In this document: piece after piece, positions 11,460 to 24,394 of the stretch | Numbering within the stretch: position 1 is the stretch's first letter | Layout: the number at the start of each line of letters is the position of its first letter | DNA from: Adenophora triphylla var. japonica | Lineage: Eukaryota > Streptophyta > Magnoliopsida > Asterales > Campanulaceae | Length of the DNA: 64,000 nucleotides | Direction: 5' to 3' | Assembly (NCBI GenBank): GCA_022495995.1 | Contig: JAFEMH010000072.1 | Location: forward strand, 868,001-932,000 | Translations under genes and position numbers: made by a program | The notes under the pieces: model-generated | The model's database searches: none | What the model was told of the DNA's origin: nothing | The model's input: only the letters and a program-made list of their open reading frames with translations

Positions 11460-12958
11460 TGTTGGTCCTAAAGGTGGCAACAAGGGTGAAAAATAGCTAG
11501 AGGGGGGGGGTGAATAGCTGTTACAAATTTTTCGCTTTCTTTAAAAACTGAACCTCTAAGCTTACAAAACTGCTTGCAGTGTGTTAGAAACTGCAAGTAG
11601 AGTTGTAAAATGCACAGCGAAATATTTGAAGATACAAAGCGATTTTAGAGGAGCGGTTTGTAAAGCGGTTTAATATGCGGTTTTGTGAGTGCGGTTTACA
11701 AACTGAAAAGTGAGGTATTGACAACGTTAACTCCAAATACAATTCTCAATTAAGGATGACTGAAAATAAGATCAAACAGAGATAAAGATAAACTATAAGT
11801 AAGAACAGAAAATGAAGTGCATAAATGTAATAACACGATATTTGGAGTGGTTCAATCGATAAACGATCTACGTCCACTATCAAGATGGTTAGTCTTGGAT
11901 TTTCTAAGAGTGATTTTACTATTGAGTATGAGAGATTACAAGTTACAAAGATTGATACTCAAATCTAAAATCTATTCTATGAAAATCAAATCCTAGACTA
12001 TAACTAGTGTATCTTAAATGAATAATCTATGTGATTAATCAAGGGAGGTGTGTGTGTGAATGCAAGATCAAGGCTCTTTAGATCTATGAGATGGAGAGCA
12101 CAATGATTCTTGAAGTGTTAAGGCTTGATTTCTGGGCTAAGATATATTTTCTTGAAGTAGAAGATGAAGATTCAAAGGACTAAGAATTTTCTGGACAGAG
12201 CTTCACCTTCTTATGAACACAGCACTTTCAATTTTCTCAAGCAAGCTTCAAGTGTTGAAGCTTAGGGGTATTTATAACCTAGCATCAAGAAACTAGCCGT
12301 TGAACACAGCTGTATAAGAACTGTACTGATGCTTTCTCATTGGTCCACTGATAACCACTTTTGTCCCTTGATCAGAACTTGCAGTCAAAGCTGATCAGAC
12401 TTCAGCTGCAGTTAAGGAGATAGAGACACCTGTCACCTTTTTAAGATCTTTGCAAATCTTGTCTGGTAAGTAGTCACGTGACAAGATTTGGTGTTTGACT
12501 TTTATCATTGCTGACGTGGATTTCAACAGTCATAAAGTGGTTCACTTCAAGTCTTCAATCATTGGAACGGTCTGGCGTAGAAGCGGTTCTGACATGTGCG
12601 GTTACACCAGTGGAGGATGTGGTTGGAACTGCATATCAAATGCGGTTCACTCAAGGCGGTTGCACACTGGAGTTCATAAAGCGGTTTCAGATAAGGATTC
12701 TACCAAGCAGTTGCATGGAGCGGTTTGCTAGGCAGTTTTGGATAGGCGGTCTAAAACTTTGAACTGCATCCTCAAATCCAATGAGTCTTGTGCCAGTCTT
12801 CAAGCCTAATCTATCCTATTCTATAAAATGGACTTAGCTAAAAAATTGAAGTCTAAGCTTCATTATATAGGGTCCAAAAGTCCTTAAAATAGAGAGGAGG
12901 TCATGGTATCAATTAAATCTAATCTAAAGTAGGAGGGTTAAAATATGCATACCCAACA
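11460..12958 (-). repeat. 3' LTR of the Sirevirus
   Basis: 1,499 bp, pairs with 26801-28291. It begins TGTTGGTCC and ends ACCCAACA on the plus strand. It has a slightly longer GCGGTT-rich stretch near 11650-11690 than the 5' LTR, which looks like a small indel. Confidence 0.95.
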
Positions 12959-12974
12959 ATCTCTCCCTATTTGA
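12959..12974 (-). promoter_or_regulatory. Polypurine tract of the Sirevirus
   Basis: The minus strand reads AAATAGGGAGAGAT directly before the 3' LTR terminus TGTTGGG. Position and purine content fit the plus-strand primer. Confidence 0.75.
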
Positions 12975-13481
12975 TTGATGCTATTACCTACTACAGCAAA
13001 AGCAAACATTGTACTTGGTAAAAATATGTCCATAAGAATAAAAATGGTAAGTCATGTCCCAAGTCAATGTACACACTAGCTTAAGCTATATATTTCTATA
13101 CTATTGAAAGATTGAAAAATTACAACTTGAAAAGTATAGAAATGTATTCAGTGTACTTAGAAAATATGAGTTTAAGTTTAAAGTGCGGTTTAAACTGAAT
13201 GTTTAAACTTCATTTCAAAAATATGATTTTAAGTTGAAAAATATTTGAATGAGGTTTAAAACCATAAACGGTTTTATTGTTCTACAAACAAGCAGTTTGA
13301 TATGAACAAAATTTTGGAACCATGATGCAATTTCCATTAATTCCTTAAGTGGTTACAGATACAAGGAATGAAAGAAAATTAAAAGGTTAAAAAAGAGGTA
13401 AAACAAGTTGGACAAAGAAAATACAAGGAGAGTGCGGTCCAACTTACAAAAAGGAATTCAAAAATTACAAGGAGGGAGCGG

Positions 13482-16400
13482 TTACTGCTGACGCGGTTTG
13501 TTGACTTCATCTTCAGCTTGATGCGGTCCAGCATGGGTGGATTGGTCTGTTCCTATAGCTTTCCTCATCCTTCTAACTTCCTCAGCGATTCTGGTGATAG
13601 TTTCATCCAGCTTTTTCACAGCACTTTCTTGCTTGGCCAGCCTCAAATTTACTTCACCCACACCTCTGGAATTTCCTCTAACCTGTTCAATCTGGTCATT
13701 GATAAGAGTATGGAAAGAGGAGTTTAAGGAGTTGAAGCATATGTGGGTTTCATCTTTAAGGGAATCGGTTTGGGTGGCAATGACTTGTTCCATTGGCTCA
13801 AGATTGATGGTAACCTTCAAGGAGGATTTGAGATCATGGATTGCAGAATCAATTTTGGAAATAAATCCAGTATTCAAATTGTCCAAGCGGTCGTTGAACT
13901 CATCTTTGATCTCATTGAGCTTGGCCTTAAGAGCATCTTTCACAATCCCTAAATTAACTTCTGTTTACCCCTTAAGCAAGTCAATCTGCTCCAGAATATC
14001 TAACCGCATGGATTCAATGACAGGCTTGAGATCTGAATCAGATAGCGGGGAATTTAGAGCTTAACTCCCCAAGATCTTTCTCTATGGCTTTGCAGATCTT
14101 CTCTCCAAGTTCATTCAGAATCTTGTTCAGTTCATCAACAGATGCTTTATCTCCCATGGCCTTTAGCATACCATCATCAAGAGATTTCTGGAATGCATTA
14201 AAGCAATTCTCAGCAGTGGTTTTGACATCTGAAGCGGTTTGCTCAGAAGAATAGGTGGATGTGGATGAAATTGCTGTAGGTCTCTCCCTTAATGGCATCA
14301 AGCAAAGAGGTTTTAAGGGTTGCCAGTTCAAGGGATTGAGAATCCACCTGGGCAAGTAGGGAGCGGTTGGATTCAGAGAGAGGCATTGGAGGCTTGAAGG
14401 AGGTCATTGGAAGCGGTCAGCTTAATGACATGGCCTTGGTTAATGAGGAGTTGGCTTTGTATTAAGTTTAGGGTTTGAAGAATTTGGGAGTATTTAGATG
14501 GAGGGGCAGTTGAGGTTGACGCGGTTTGAAAAGTTGGAGGCGATTGGAAATGGGTAGGTTCAGGTTGAATGAAGGGGTTAGGAGGTGACTTGGTAGGGGC
14601 GGTTTGGGTTTGAGGAGGAATGTTTTGGGGAGGGGTTTTGGAGGGGGAATGTGTTTAGGTAGTGTGAAGGGAAGGAGGAGTTCTTTGTCTGAGGGGTGAG
14701 TTTTGAGGAGTTTGGGATTTGGCAGGGGAATGTGATTTGGAGCAGTTTGAGTTAGGGGAATGGGTAGGAGTTGGATCTTCCCTAACTGATTTGGAGGTGG
14801 CATGTCCAGCAGAGGGTATGGAGGTCCAAGGCTGGAAGGCATTTGATTGAGGAGGGGTTTGATTTGAGTGTTGGGAATGTATAGAGTTAGAATGTTAGGG
14901 GGAATGAGATGTGGATTGTGAGGATAAAGGTGAAAGGGACTTTCTAGGGGGTGAAGGTGAGTTTCTTGGAGAGGGAGAGGGAGAGGGAGAAGGTTCAACA
15001 GGTTTGCCCTTCCTGGAGTTCTTCTTGGCAGGCATTTTTCTCCTCTTCTTAGGAGTCTCCCCCTGAATTGGTGCATCTTTTTGAGGTGAAGGAGAAGGAT
15101 TTTTGGATTTGGATTTTGAAGGAGAGTGGATGGGTGACTGTATAGGGGATTGGATAGGGAATTGGATTAGGGAATGAACTGGGGATTGGACTGGAGAAGG
15201 ATTAGAGGATGGAGGCGGTTGAGATTCAAGAGCGGTTGACTTCCCTTTGGCTTGTCTCAACTCTTCCTGCTCCTTGGCCAATCTCTCAATCTTTTCTTGA
15301 TAAAATTTTAACTGTTCCTCAACAGTCAGATTTTCAACATCACTTCTGGCCTTCTTGGTTCTAGCCACCAAATCAGGAATGTTAGGATCCTCAGCTTCTT
15401 CTTCTTCTTCTTCATCATCTTCATCAACCTAAGTCATTGGCTTCCCTTGCTTCTTAGACTTGCTGGGACTAGCTCCATCAACAACAGGCGGTTTGGGGGC
15501 TGGAGCGGTCTTGGACTTCTTGGCAATCGGTTCAGCTCTGGCTGGTGGCTTCCTTGATCTCTTTACACCCTTCCTGACCGCTTGAGGAGCGGTTTCAGGG
15601 TTCCTTAGCACATATTCCTCCTTCTTAGGATTTGAGTCAGCATCATACAAGGATTTGTAAAGAGCATCACCATTGGCATATCTGAAGTTATGACAGGTGA
15701 GCAGTCCTAAGGATTCTTCAGTGCCAAAATCAATCATCAACTCTGGATTCTTTGCCCTGATTTCTTCAAGATGCTCAAAGTCCAGTAGGAGAGCGGTTAG
15801 AATCCTACAAAAAGGTCTCCATCTCTGCTCCTCTCCTCTCTTCTTGGACTGATAGGTCTCTACACTGTCACATATCTCTCTGAAAAGAATCCTTGGCCAA
15901 TGCAGCTTGATTTCCATGAAGATTGCAGAACAATACATCCATTGTTGGGATGTAAAGTTATTATGGTTGCCAGTCTTGCCACAGACTGATTTCCCAACTA
16001 AATATCCCAGGTGGCTCATCAGCTCACCAAATCCTTTCCTTGGGATCTTCTTGAATTGACCAACCATGGATTTGACCTTGGCGGTTTGAAAAGCAGCAGC
16101 ATCTTGGATTACTTGATCCACTTCCTCAGTAGATCTAGCAACTCTGAAATTATAGAGTCTTCTGATGTCAATGTAATCAATGGTGAGAGAGAGGCCTTCC
16201 ACTTTAGCAGTGAGGCAGGAAACTTTAGGACCATCTTCAAGCTGTCTGACTCCACGCTTGGCAGTTGAGTAGAATTGGTCCACAAAGGAAGGAACAATGA
16301 AATTCTGCTTCTTGTTGAAGAGGGGCAGAATGCCTGAGACTCTCAGCTTCCTTAGCAGCTCTCTTCCCAAGGCATCAGTCTTCAGCTCATCCTCATTAAC

Positions 16401-17499
16401 TTCCCATCTAGGTAGGGAGGTATTTGGATCCTACAAAGTAAAACATTAAGTGTTAGATTTATTTTTGTATTCACAGTTCACAAGCGGTTTGAGCACCCAA
16501 GCGTTTAGCAATGGTGCGGTTTGAAAAGTGAAAATTTTCAAACCCCAAGTGAGCTATGAATACTAAAGAAAATGAGGATTTGAGAACAAAATTACTAGTA
16601 CGTGGCATTGTAATCCAAACTTATCCCAAACATGCAAGCAGTTTTTTGTAGGGGAAGGTTATGGTTTCCAGCCTATATACTAAGTAAAATCTCAAAAATT
16701 AAGAGAGAAAATTTAAACAACATGTGGTTTCAAAGGAATTTGAAAAAGCGGTTCCAACATGTGGTTTTAGCCTTAGAAGGAAGCATGCGGTTTGAAACAG
16801 TAATAATCAAGCGGTTTTGACACAAGCGGTTTCAAATATATTAGGCATGCGGTTTTGAAACTGGAAAACTGAAGCGGTTTCTTACCAAGCGGTTTCAAAA
16901 CAAGATGAAATCCAAAATTCATGAAAAAGTTCAAAATTTTTCTAAGTATGGAAAAACACTATTCAATAATCAAAGGAACCAAAACATAAGAAATTTCAAG
17001 AAAAACGTATGAGCTTCATGAAGAACAGTTCATGAACACTAAGAACAGAGAGAATTAAAAACTTAACCAAAATCAACAAAAAATATATCAAAATGATCCT
17101 AACAAGTTGTATACTAATAATATGACATTAAAATAACAACTTTAAGTCAGAATCACCAAGAAAATTGATGAACATAGAAATGGGTTTTCAACATACGAAA
17201 ACTGTAAATCTTTAAATCAGTACTCAAATCGTGTATTGATCATGAAATAAGCAACAAAATAAGAATCTAAGCATGATTCCGAGCAAAACCCAACAAGAAT
17301 CATTCAAAATGACTGAGAAACAAGAACACAATCATCAAAAATGAAGAACAAGCATACGAACATTTTTCCCAAGTTATTCATGGCAGATTTCAAAGAAATT
17401 GAAAGAGTTAGGGTTAGAAATTGTTACCATGTCAAGGATGGGTTTCTTGGGAGCCCTAGTTACTGCTGAAGCTCTTTGTCTTTTAGATGTTGAATTCAT
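13482..17499 (-). pseudogene. Sirevirus env-like gene with an intron (disrupted)
   Basis: The gene lies downstream of pol where Sireviruses keep their env-like gene. A short first exon, 17499-17428 (24 codons, basic), ends ATG|GTAACA. An acceptor TTTGTAG at 16431 opens exon 2 at 16430 in phase 0; exon 2 stays open to a TAG at 15431-15429. The same frame continues beyond that stop through a glutamate run to about 14895. Later parts (15076-14468, 14355-14038, 13943-13482) lie in shifted frames. The N-terminal 300 residues are mixed alpha-beta with no clear membrane segment; the middle is Pro/Ser-rich and basic; the C-terminus is coiled-coil. The intron assignment is my inference. Function of these plant env-like proteins is unproven. 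Confidence 0.7.
16431..17427 (-). other. Putative intron of the env-like gene
   Basis: 997 bp, GT at 17427-17426, AG at 16432-16431, phase 0. It is AT-rich and dotted with GCGGTT words near its 3' end. No RNA evidence. Confidence 0.55.
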
Positions 17500-18141
17500 T
17501 TTCAGTTTAAAGGTTTTGAAAATGAAGGTTTTTAGAGGTTTTTTTTAGAGAGAGAAAGAGAAGTTGGTTGAGAGAGTACGGTTGCAGAGAGTGACAGTGA
17601 AAAGGTTAGAATTTTCACCAAACTTTGCTGATATAGGTGAAGGGGCAGGCAGCAATGATCAGAAAAAATGATTGAATTTATCAAATGTTGCACCCTTTCA
17701 CCTTCTGCACTGTACCCTATGACGACTGACATGAAAGTTTTTAATGCTCATGTCCCCTTTGCATTAAATGCATTTAAATTTTGAAATAATGTGGAAAAAT
17801 ATTTGCAAAAATACCCTTATGTCAAAAATAAGGACTAAAAAATAATTAAAAGAAATTTGAACAGTTTTTTTTTTAAATAAATAAAGATAAGAAAATAAAC
17901 AGAAGTTACTCTAAGTTGAAACACGGTTTGGATCCAAGCGGTCAAGCTGCAGCAAGCGGTTTGGCATTGACGATTGCATGCAGGCGGTTTTGACTGCTTG
18001 CGGTTTTGGTACACGCGGTTTCAACAGAGGAGGTTTGAATCCTCAACAGGAATTTCAATATATAATCAACACACAAGTTAGCAAATAAAAAGTATGGAAT
18101 CATTTAAGTTCAAGCATACCCATCTCTCCTCTGAGAAAAGT
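17500..18141 (-). other. Non-coding spacer between pol and env-like gene
   Basis: No coding capacity seen. It includes pyrimidine-rich and AT-rich DNA and a run of GCGGTT words at 17935-18025. It was contiguous with the pol 3' end before the solo LTR inserted. Confidence 0.6.
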
Positions 18142-18146
18142 AAACC

Positions 18147-21131
18147 TATAACGACCCTAACCCTAGGCACAATTTTAGTATCATATTATATGCTTTAATA
18201 TTATTGTTAATATTATGTGCTCATTTTATAGCCTTGATTTCTTATATTATGATGAGATGATTGGGAAATAGAATAAAGTTCTTGGGGAAAGTATAATAAG
18301 GGAAAATAGATAGAATGGAAATGAGGTTAAAGTGTGTGGGGCAAAGAAATTAGAGTAAGGGGTTTAGTTTCAATACCTTAGAACTTGGAGGACCAAATGG
18401 TTTATTTGTGAAAGCCTTAAATTAGGAAGCATGGGGGGGCCATACTTCCTCCCCTTAATTCCCTCATCCCTTTTCCCTTTAGTCAACCTCCCCCATACTC
18501 CTCCATCCTCCTCATTCTTTCTTCATCATTTGCTTCTTCCTCCTTCCCAAATTTCCATGGAAACTCCTCATTGAAAGCCTCACTTTCCAAAGTTCCTAGA
18601 GCCTTCAATTCTTCTCCATTTTCCAATCCAATTGTACTTTTGTGCTTGGTGCATTTAGGGGAGTTTATCAAGCTAAGAAGATCCTCATTTCATCCTAAAA
18701 TTCTAAGGTAAGTTATTATGACTTCCTTCTAATAATTACTCACTTTATGTGTTAATTAATCTCTTGTTGAAAGAAAATGATTTTTGGTATTTTGAATAAT
18801 GTTAATTGAGTTGGAATTGATCTTAAGTTGTAAATGGGTGATCTAAGTTGAAAGAAGAGTGGTATAGAGTAATTGGGGATATTAATGGTTTAAGTGTAAG
18901 TATTGATTGTGGGTTTGGCCAAGTTACTAGAGTTAGAAAGTGAGTTATTATGACTTTTCTTCCTCTAAATGCTCATGAAATATTTATTGTTGTTATTGTT
19001 GTTATAATGGTTATTTGATGCTTTGGAAACCTTCTTGAAGTTGAGGAATTGGTTAATGGTATAGAATGATGTTATTGTCCATGAAAGTTGATCAAAGTGT
19101 AAGAAGATGGGTTGAATAGATTTAAAAAGGGTTAACTTGAACTATGTTAGTAAAATGGGTTGGAAATCATGTGATAAATGATCTAGGTTTACCTCATTTT
19201 GGGTCTAAATGATTTAGTATGTGAAGTATGAAGTTTAGCAAGCTTTTAGGTTCACCAATAAAAGGGAAGCTTGGGTTGAAATTTGATTTCTTGGAATTAT
19301 TGAGTTGTTGCTGCTGTTGGTGCCTGTTTCTGGCCGTGGCACGAGTCGTGCCCTCAGGCACGAGTCGTGCCCATGGCCAACTCGTGGTTACGATTCGTGA
19401 AATGAGAACCAAATCGTTCTGATCAACTTAAGGGTAAATTGGCACGAGTCGTGCCCTCAGGCACGAGTCGTGCCATGTGGAAGTAACGAGTCATGCTTTA
19501 GGGGACGCATGAATCTGAGAAAGGCCAAAGGGGCACGAGTAGTGCCCTGGGGCACGAGTCGTGCCCTGGCCTGGTGACTATGATCCAATTTGTGAGCTGT
19601 TCAAACCTAATCAAACTAGAACCAAAATGAATCCTCTTTAAACTAGATTTAAGTAGAATACTTTGGCTACACCATGACGTCTTATTGGGTCAAAATGGAT
19701 TTGGGGAAGTAGTTTAAATATTGTCCGGAAAATGGTTGATAAGCTTGGTTAGTAACTTCACCAAAGTAGTTCAAACTTGGGAAGTAGATCTAGAACCTCT
19801 ATTAATGCTATTTGAGGTTGTGTAATGACTATGTAGGAATGGTTTATGATACATAGTGGCCTTACTTGCCCTATCCTTGGTGAGTGGTTTGAATAGTGTA
19901 GAAGATGTGTGTTACACTATCGTGCTAGTTTGGAAATGTGCAGTCATTACATTGGTTCATTATTATCCAAAGTGTGAATTTATATACTATGTTGTTAACA
20001 TGTTATCCCAAGTGTGGATATGTTTATCGTATGGTTGCACTGTCATCCCATTTGTGGATTTATTTGCAATATTGTTACCTTATTTGGATTAATATTCATT
20101 GATGATACTATGTATAGTGTATTAAATGAATGTTGCACTATGGTATTGATTTAGCATGAGTATACATTATCATGTTGTTATATTCTTATCCCTTTTTGTG
20201 GATTTATTTCAAGTATCTATTATGTGCTTGACGTATTATATGTGATTCGGGGGTATAATGGAATTCAATCAATTATTGATTTGTTCTATAAGTGATTGAA
20301 GGTTCATCATACTCGTGACCAAGCCCCTGTGGCCACGAGTGGGAGCGCTAGCGTATTGAGCCAAAAGCCTTTACGGTCCGCGAATTTGGTGATTAGGTGG
20401 AATGCTTACGTATTAAGCCAAAAGCTTTACAGTAGCGGCGATCTTATATGGTACTCTGATTAAGGGTCATATAAGTATCTGATTTTCTTATATGGATCTC
20501 TGGAGTATGAGTCCTATAAGCGGTGAATGTGCATGGAGGCAGTTCACCAAAGAGAGGAGTTTTACTCCCACGTTGTACGACTTATTGTTCAGACGGGAAA
20601 GGTAAAATGAGGTAACGTAAGGTGTTTACCGCTTTAATAATGTGCTATGTGTAACCATGCTATGTGTTGCATCTTATTTGGCATCTTGCTGCATTCATAA
20701 TAGCTTATTGAGATTTATTCTCACCCCTTCCCTTTTACTGTTTTAGATTGTGCTGAGACAGGTGACCTGAACCAGTGAGGTCGGGGATAAGAGTGTGGAC
20801 TTTTGCTTTTGGGACTTGTCAGGTTAAGTATATGGGTTGGTTGTCCGGGAGTATTTATTAAGTATTACTCTTTTTAAAAGTTGTATATAAACTCTTTTGT
20901 AAAACAAAGTTATTTTGGGTTTTCGATGTAATTGATCGGATTGTGGTTTGTGAAGTTATAGTATTTAAATTCCTCAGAGTGGAGATATTATTAGTTGATT
21001 TTATTTTGGAAGTTTGAGAAGTGGTTTTCTTTTAAAGAGAAATAAAAGATTTAAAAATTTAAGATGAGTTTTCTTAGTTTGAGCTCCTCAAGCTCGGGAC
21101 ACGCGTTAGGTCCCGGGTTGGGGTGCTCACA
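18147..21131 (+). mobile_element. Solo LTR, probably of a Tekay-type gypsy element
   Basis: 2,985 bp of non-coding DNA with a perfect 5-bp duplication AAACC at 18142-18146 and 21132-21136. It ends ...CTCACA and begins TATAACGACC, which would be TGTAACGACC before a G-to-A change. No pol sequence or second LTR accompanies it, so unequal recombination left a solo LTR. The length and the GCCAAAAGC and GTGAGGTCGGGG blocks resemble long gypsy LTRs (Tekay-like); that lineage call is tentative. Orientation is taken from the ACGACCC start. Confidence 0.85.
19336..19570. repeat. Palindrome array GGCACGAGTCGTGCC inside the solo LTR
   Basis: Six copies or near copies of the 15-bp self-complementary word, arranged in three pairs separated by CCTCA or CCTGG, within 235 bases (near 19338, 19357, 19441, 19460, 19532, 19552). 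One copy reads GAGTAGTGCC. Confidence 0.85.
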
Positions 21132-24100
21132 AAACCTCTTGGAGTCCAGAGCTTTGGTGAGGATGTCAGCAATCTGGTTGTCTGTCCCCACATACTCTAA
21201 ATGGATATTCCTTTTCTCCACATGGTCATTGAGGAAATGATACTTGATATCTATATGCTTGGTCTTGGAATACATGACAGGGTTGTTGGAGACTGAAATT
21301 GTTGAAGTATTGTCACACATGATAGGGCAATTTCCTTCTTTAATTCCATAATCCACCAACTGCTGCTTCATCTAAAGGATTTGACAGCAACAACTTCCAG
21401 CAGCAATGTACTCAACCTCTGTGGTTGACACTGAAACTGAAGATTGCTTCTTGCTGGCCCAAGCAACTAGTCTATTTCCGAGGAAATGACAAGTACCACT
21501 AGTGCTTTTCCTGTCAATTGTACAAGCTCCATAATCTGCATCTAAATAACCTACGAGATCGAAATTTGAATCTTTGGAATACCAAAGTCCAAGGTTAGTG
21601 GTTCCAGATAAATAGCTGATTATACGCTTGACTTCAATCAAGTGTGCTTCTCTAGGATCTGCTTGATAGCGTGCACATATACAGACACTAAACATGATAT
21701 CAGGCCTACTAGCAGTTAAGAAAAAAATGAGCCAATCATACCTCGATATAGGGTTTGATCAACCTTCTTACCTTTTAGATCTTTATCTAGCTTATTACCG
21801 GTGGCCATAGGTGTATCATATGCTTTTGCATTCTCTAGTCCAAACTTCTTTATCAACTCCTTGGTGTATTTGGCTTGGCTGAGGAAAATACCTTCTTCGC
21901 ATTGCTTGATTTGAAGCCCGAGGAAGAATGTTAATTCTCCCATTATGCTCATCTCAAACTTGCTTTTCATTAGCTTTTCGAAACGCTTACAAAGCAACTC
22001 ATTAGTAGAACCAAAAATAATATCATCGACGTATATTTGAACAAGTAAAGTATAATCATTATATTTGGCAATAAAAAGAGTTGTATCGATTTTACCGCGT
22101 TTAAAACCCTTTTATAGTAAAAATTTGAAAAGAGTCTCATACCATGCCCTTGGAGCTTGCTTAAGTCCATACAAAGCCTTGTGAAGTTTGTAGACATGAT
22201 TGGGAAATTTGGAGTCTTCAAATTCAGGCGGTTGGGCAACATACACGGTCTCTTGCAGTTCACCGTTGAGGAAAGCACTCTTCACGTCCATTTGATATAA
22301 CTTGAATCGCTTGAAAGGGGCATAGGCTAAGAAGATTCTGATAGCTTCCGATCTTGCAACTGGAGCAAAGGTTTCATCATAATCAATTCCTTCTTCTTAC
22401 CTATATCCTTGTGCAACCAACCTTGCTTTATTTCTTGTGATGCTTCCATTCTCGTCCATCTTATTCCTAAACACCCACTTAGTTCCTATAACTCCTTGAT
22501 CCTGAGGTCTAGGCACCAAAGTCCATACCTTGCATCTTTCAAACTGGTTGAGTTCTTCTTGCATAGCAATGATCCAACTGGAATCTTGGAGTGCTTCATC
22601 AATCTTCTTGGGTTCAATTTGAGATATCAGGGATGTATGCTCTTCATAGTTTGATCTCCTTGTTTGAACACCGGAAAATAAATCACCAATCACATTAGAA
22701 AGAGGGTGACTGCTGACTTCACAAACCTCTGGGAGTAAGTCTGGTTGGACTGAGGTTTGCTGAAGATCTTCAATGGGAACATCGTTAGATCCTTCAGGGA
22801 AGTCATGGAAGGTGAGTTGACGAAGAGGTTCCATAAGCTGGATGGGGGAATTTTCAACAACATCTTCTTCCCTAGGAGTTACATCTGGAGTAGAAACTTC
22901 AGGTGCAATTTGAGGAAATTTCAGTTGAGGGTGATGGATATTGCGATTCAGGTTCAGGTGCATTTCTAGAGGATTCACCTGTTTCATTATGCTCAGCAAA
23001 ATCATCAGCAACATTTGAAGCCATATGTGGCTCAAGGAGAGAATGTTCATCAAAAGTAACATGGATAGACTCAACTATCTTTAAACTAGTTTTACTAAAA
23101 ACACGAAAAGCTTTTGAATGTTTAGCATACCCAACAAAGATACCTTCTTCGACCTTGGCTTCGAAATTACCTCTATTTTCTCTTCCGTTATAGAGGATAA
23201 AGTATTTGCAGCAAAAAATCTTGAAGAAAGCGATGTTGGAGGTTCTTCCTCTCCATAGCTCATATGGAGTCTTGTTATAGGTCTTGTTGATGAGGGAGCG
23301 ATTCTGAGTGAAGCATGTTGTATTGATTTCTTCAGCCCAAAAATACTGAGGTAGCTTCGCTTCAGAAATCATCGTCTTTCCAGCCTCAATCAACGTCCTG
23401 TTCTTCCTTTCCACAACCCCATTTTGTTGTGGAACACCAGCAGTCGAGAAATTGTGATCAATCCCATGGTCGTCACAATACTGAGCAACACCGTTGTTTT
23501 TAAATTCTGTACCATTATCTGATCGAACACTAACGATGTCATCTTCTTTTTTAGTTTGGAGCCGTCTAAAAAGGGAGGTTAAGATGTCATAACAATCGTC
23601 CTTAGAAATCATCATCTCAACCCATGTATATCTTGAATAATCATCCACCACCATTAAAGTATATCTATTTCCTCCAATGCTGGCAGTGATAACGGGTCCA
23701 AACAGGTCTATGTGAAGCAGTTGTAAGCATCTTGCAGTTGAAGGTGCGGTCTTGCTGGTGAAAGACGACGCGGATTGCTTACCAAGTTGGCATGCACTGC
23801 ATTTCTCTGGATGGTGGTCAGCCACTTTGGGTAAACCACGAACGAGGTTTGCCCTTCCAATCTTTGCTAGATACTTGAAGTTCAAGTGGTTAACCGCTTG
23901 TGCCATAGCCAACTATTTTCGCTCACATTTTTAGCTACAAAACAGAGATTAGTAATACTACATGTAGAATTTAGATCAATAATGTAAATATTACTCTTAC
24001 GAATTCCTGTGAGTAGGGTGACTCTGAAAATGCTATCCTTGATAAAGCAATTTAATGACGTGAAGTTGTAAAGCATTCCTTTGTAGCAGAATTAAGAAAT

Positions 24101-24390
24101 TGAAAGGATGTTATGCTTGAGTCCTTCAACAAGAGAAACCTTCTCAATGGTTAGGTTTCCTCTCCTTATCACACCATACCCAATGGTTTTTCCTTTGTTG
24201 TTGTCACCAAAGGTTATAGACGGACCACTTGCTTCAATGACATCTTCAAGTAATGATCTATCTCCAGTCATATGTCTTGAGCAGCCATTGTCAAGATATC
24301 ATTCATTTTCCTTGGAGTGACCAGCCATTAAGCAGAGGACCTGAGAAATAAACATTAAGAAAGAGGTCCCCCTTTATTCTTTTGGGTCCT
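21051..24390 (-). pseudogene. Sirevirus pol: protease, integrase, RT, RNase H (disrupted)
   Basis: Protease: an aspartate motif reads DNG at 24292-24284 where DSG or DTG is expected. Integrase: 23912-23100 is open and shows the knuckle cysteines KCSACQ and the D,D,E blocks HIDLFGP, SDNGTEF and QQNGVVERKNR. RT: spread over 23074-22397, 22278-21970 and 21997-21716 in different frames, with the YVDD active site intact at 22033-22022. RNase H: 21695-21372 and 21371-21051, separated by a TAG where a tryptophan is usual; it includes the DADYG and CDNTSTI blocks. The last codons are displaced by the solo LTR at 21131. A stop after KARLVAQGYR (22397) replaces a glutamine codon. Not functional as it stands. 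Confidence 0.9.
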
Positions 24391-24394
24391 GAGG

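Noticed and set aside
12495..12762. Overlapping open frames repeated at 27828-28095
   Set aside because: They are duplicated because they lie in the two LTRs of the Sirevirus; no protein features.
13537..14064. 175-codon plus-strand frame
   Set aside because: Shadow of the minus-strand coiled-coil part of the env-like gene.
18147..21131. Protein-coding or non-coding host gene in the 3-kb stretch
   Set aside because: No sustained frame, and the perfect target duplication with LTR-type ends explains it as a solo LTR.
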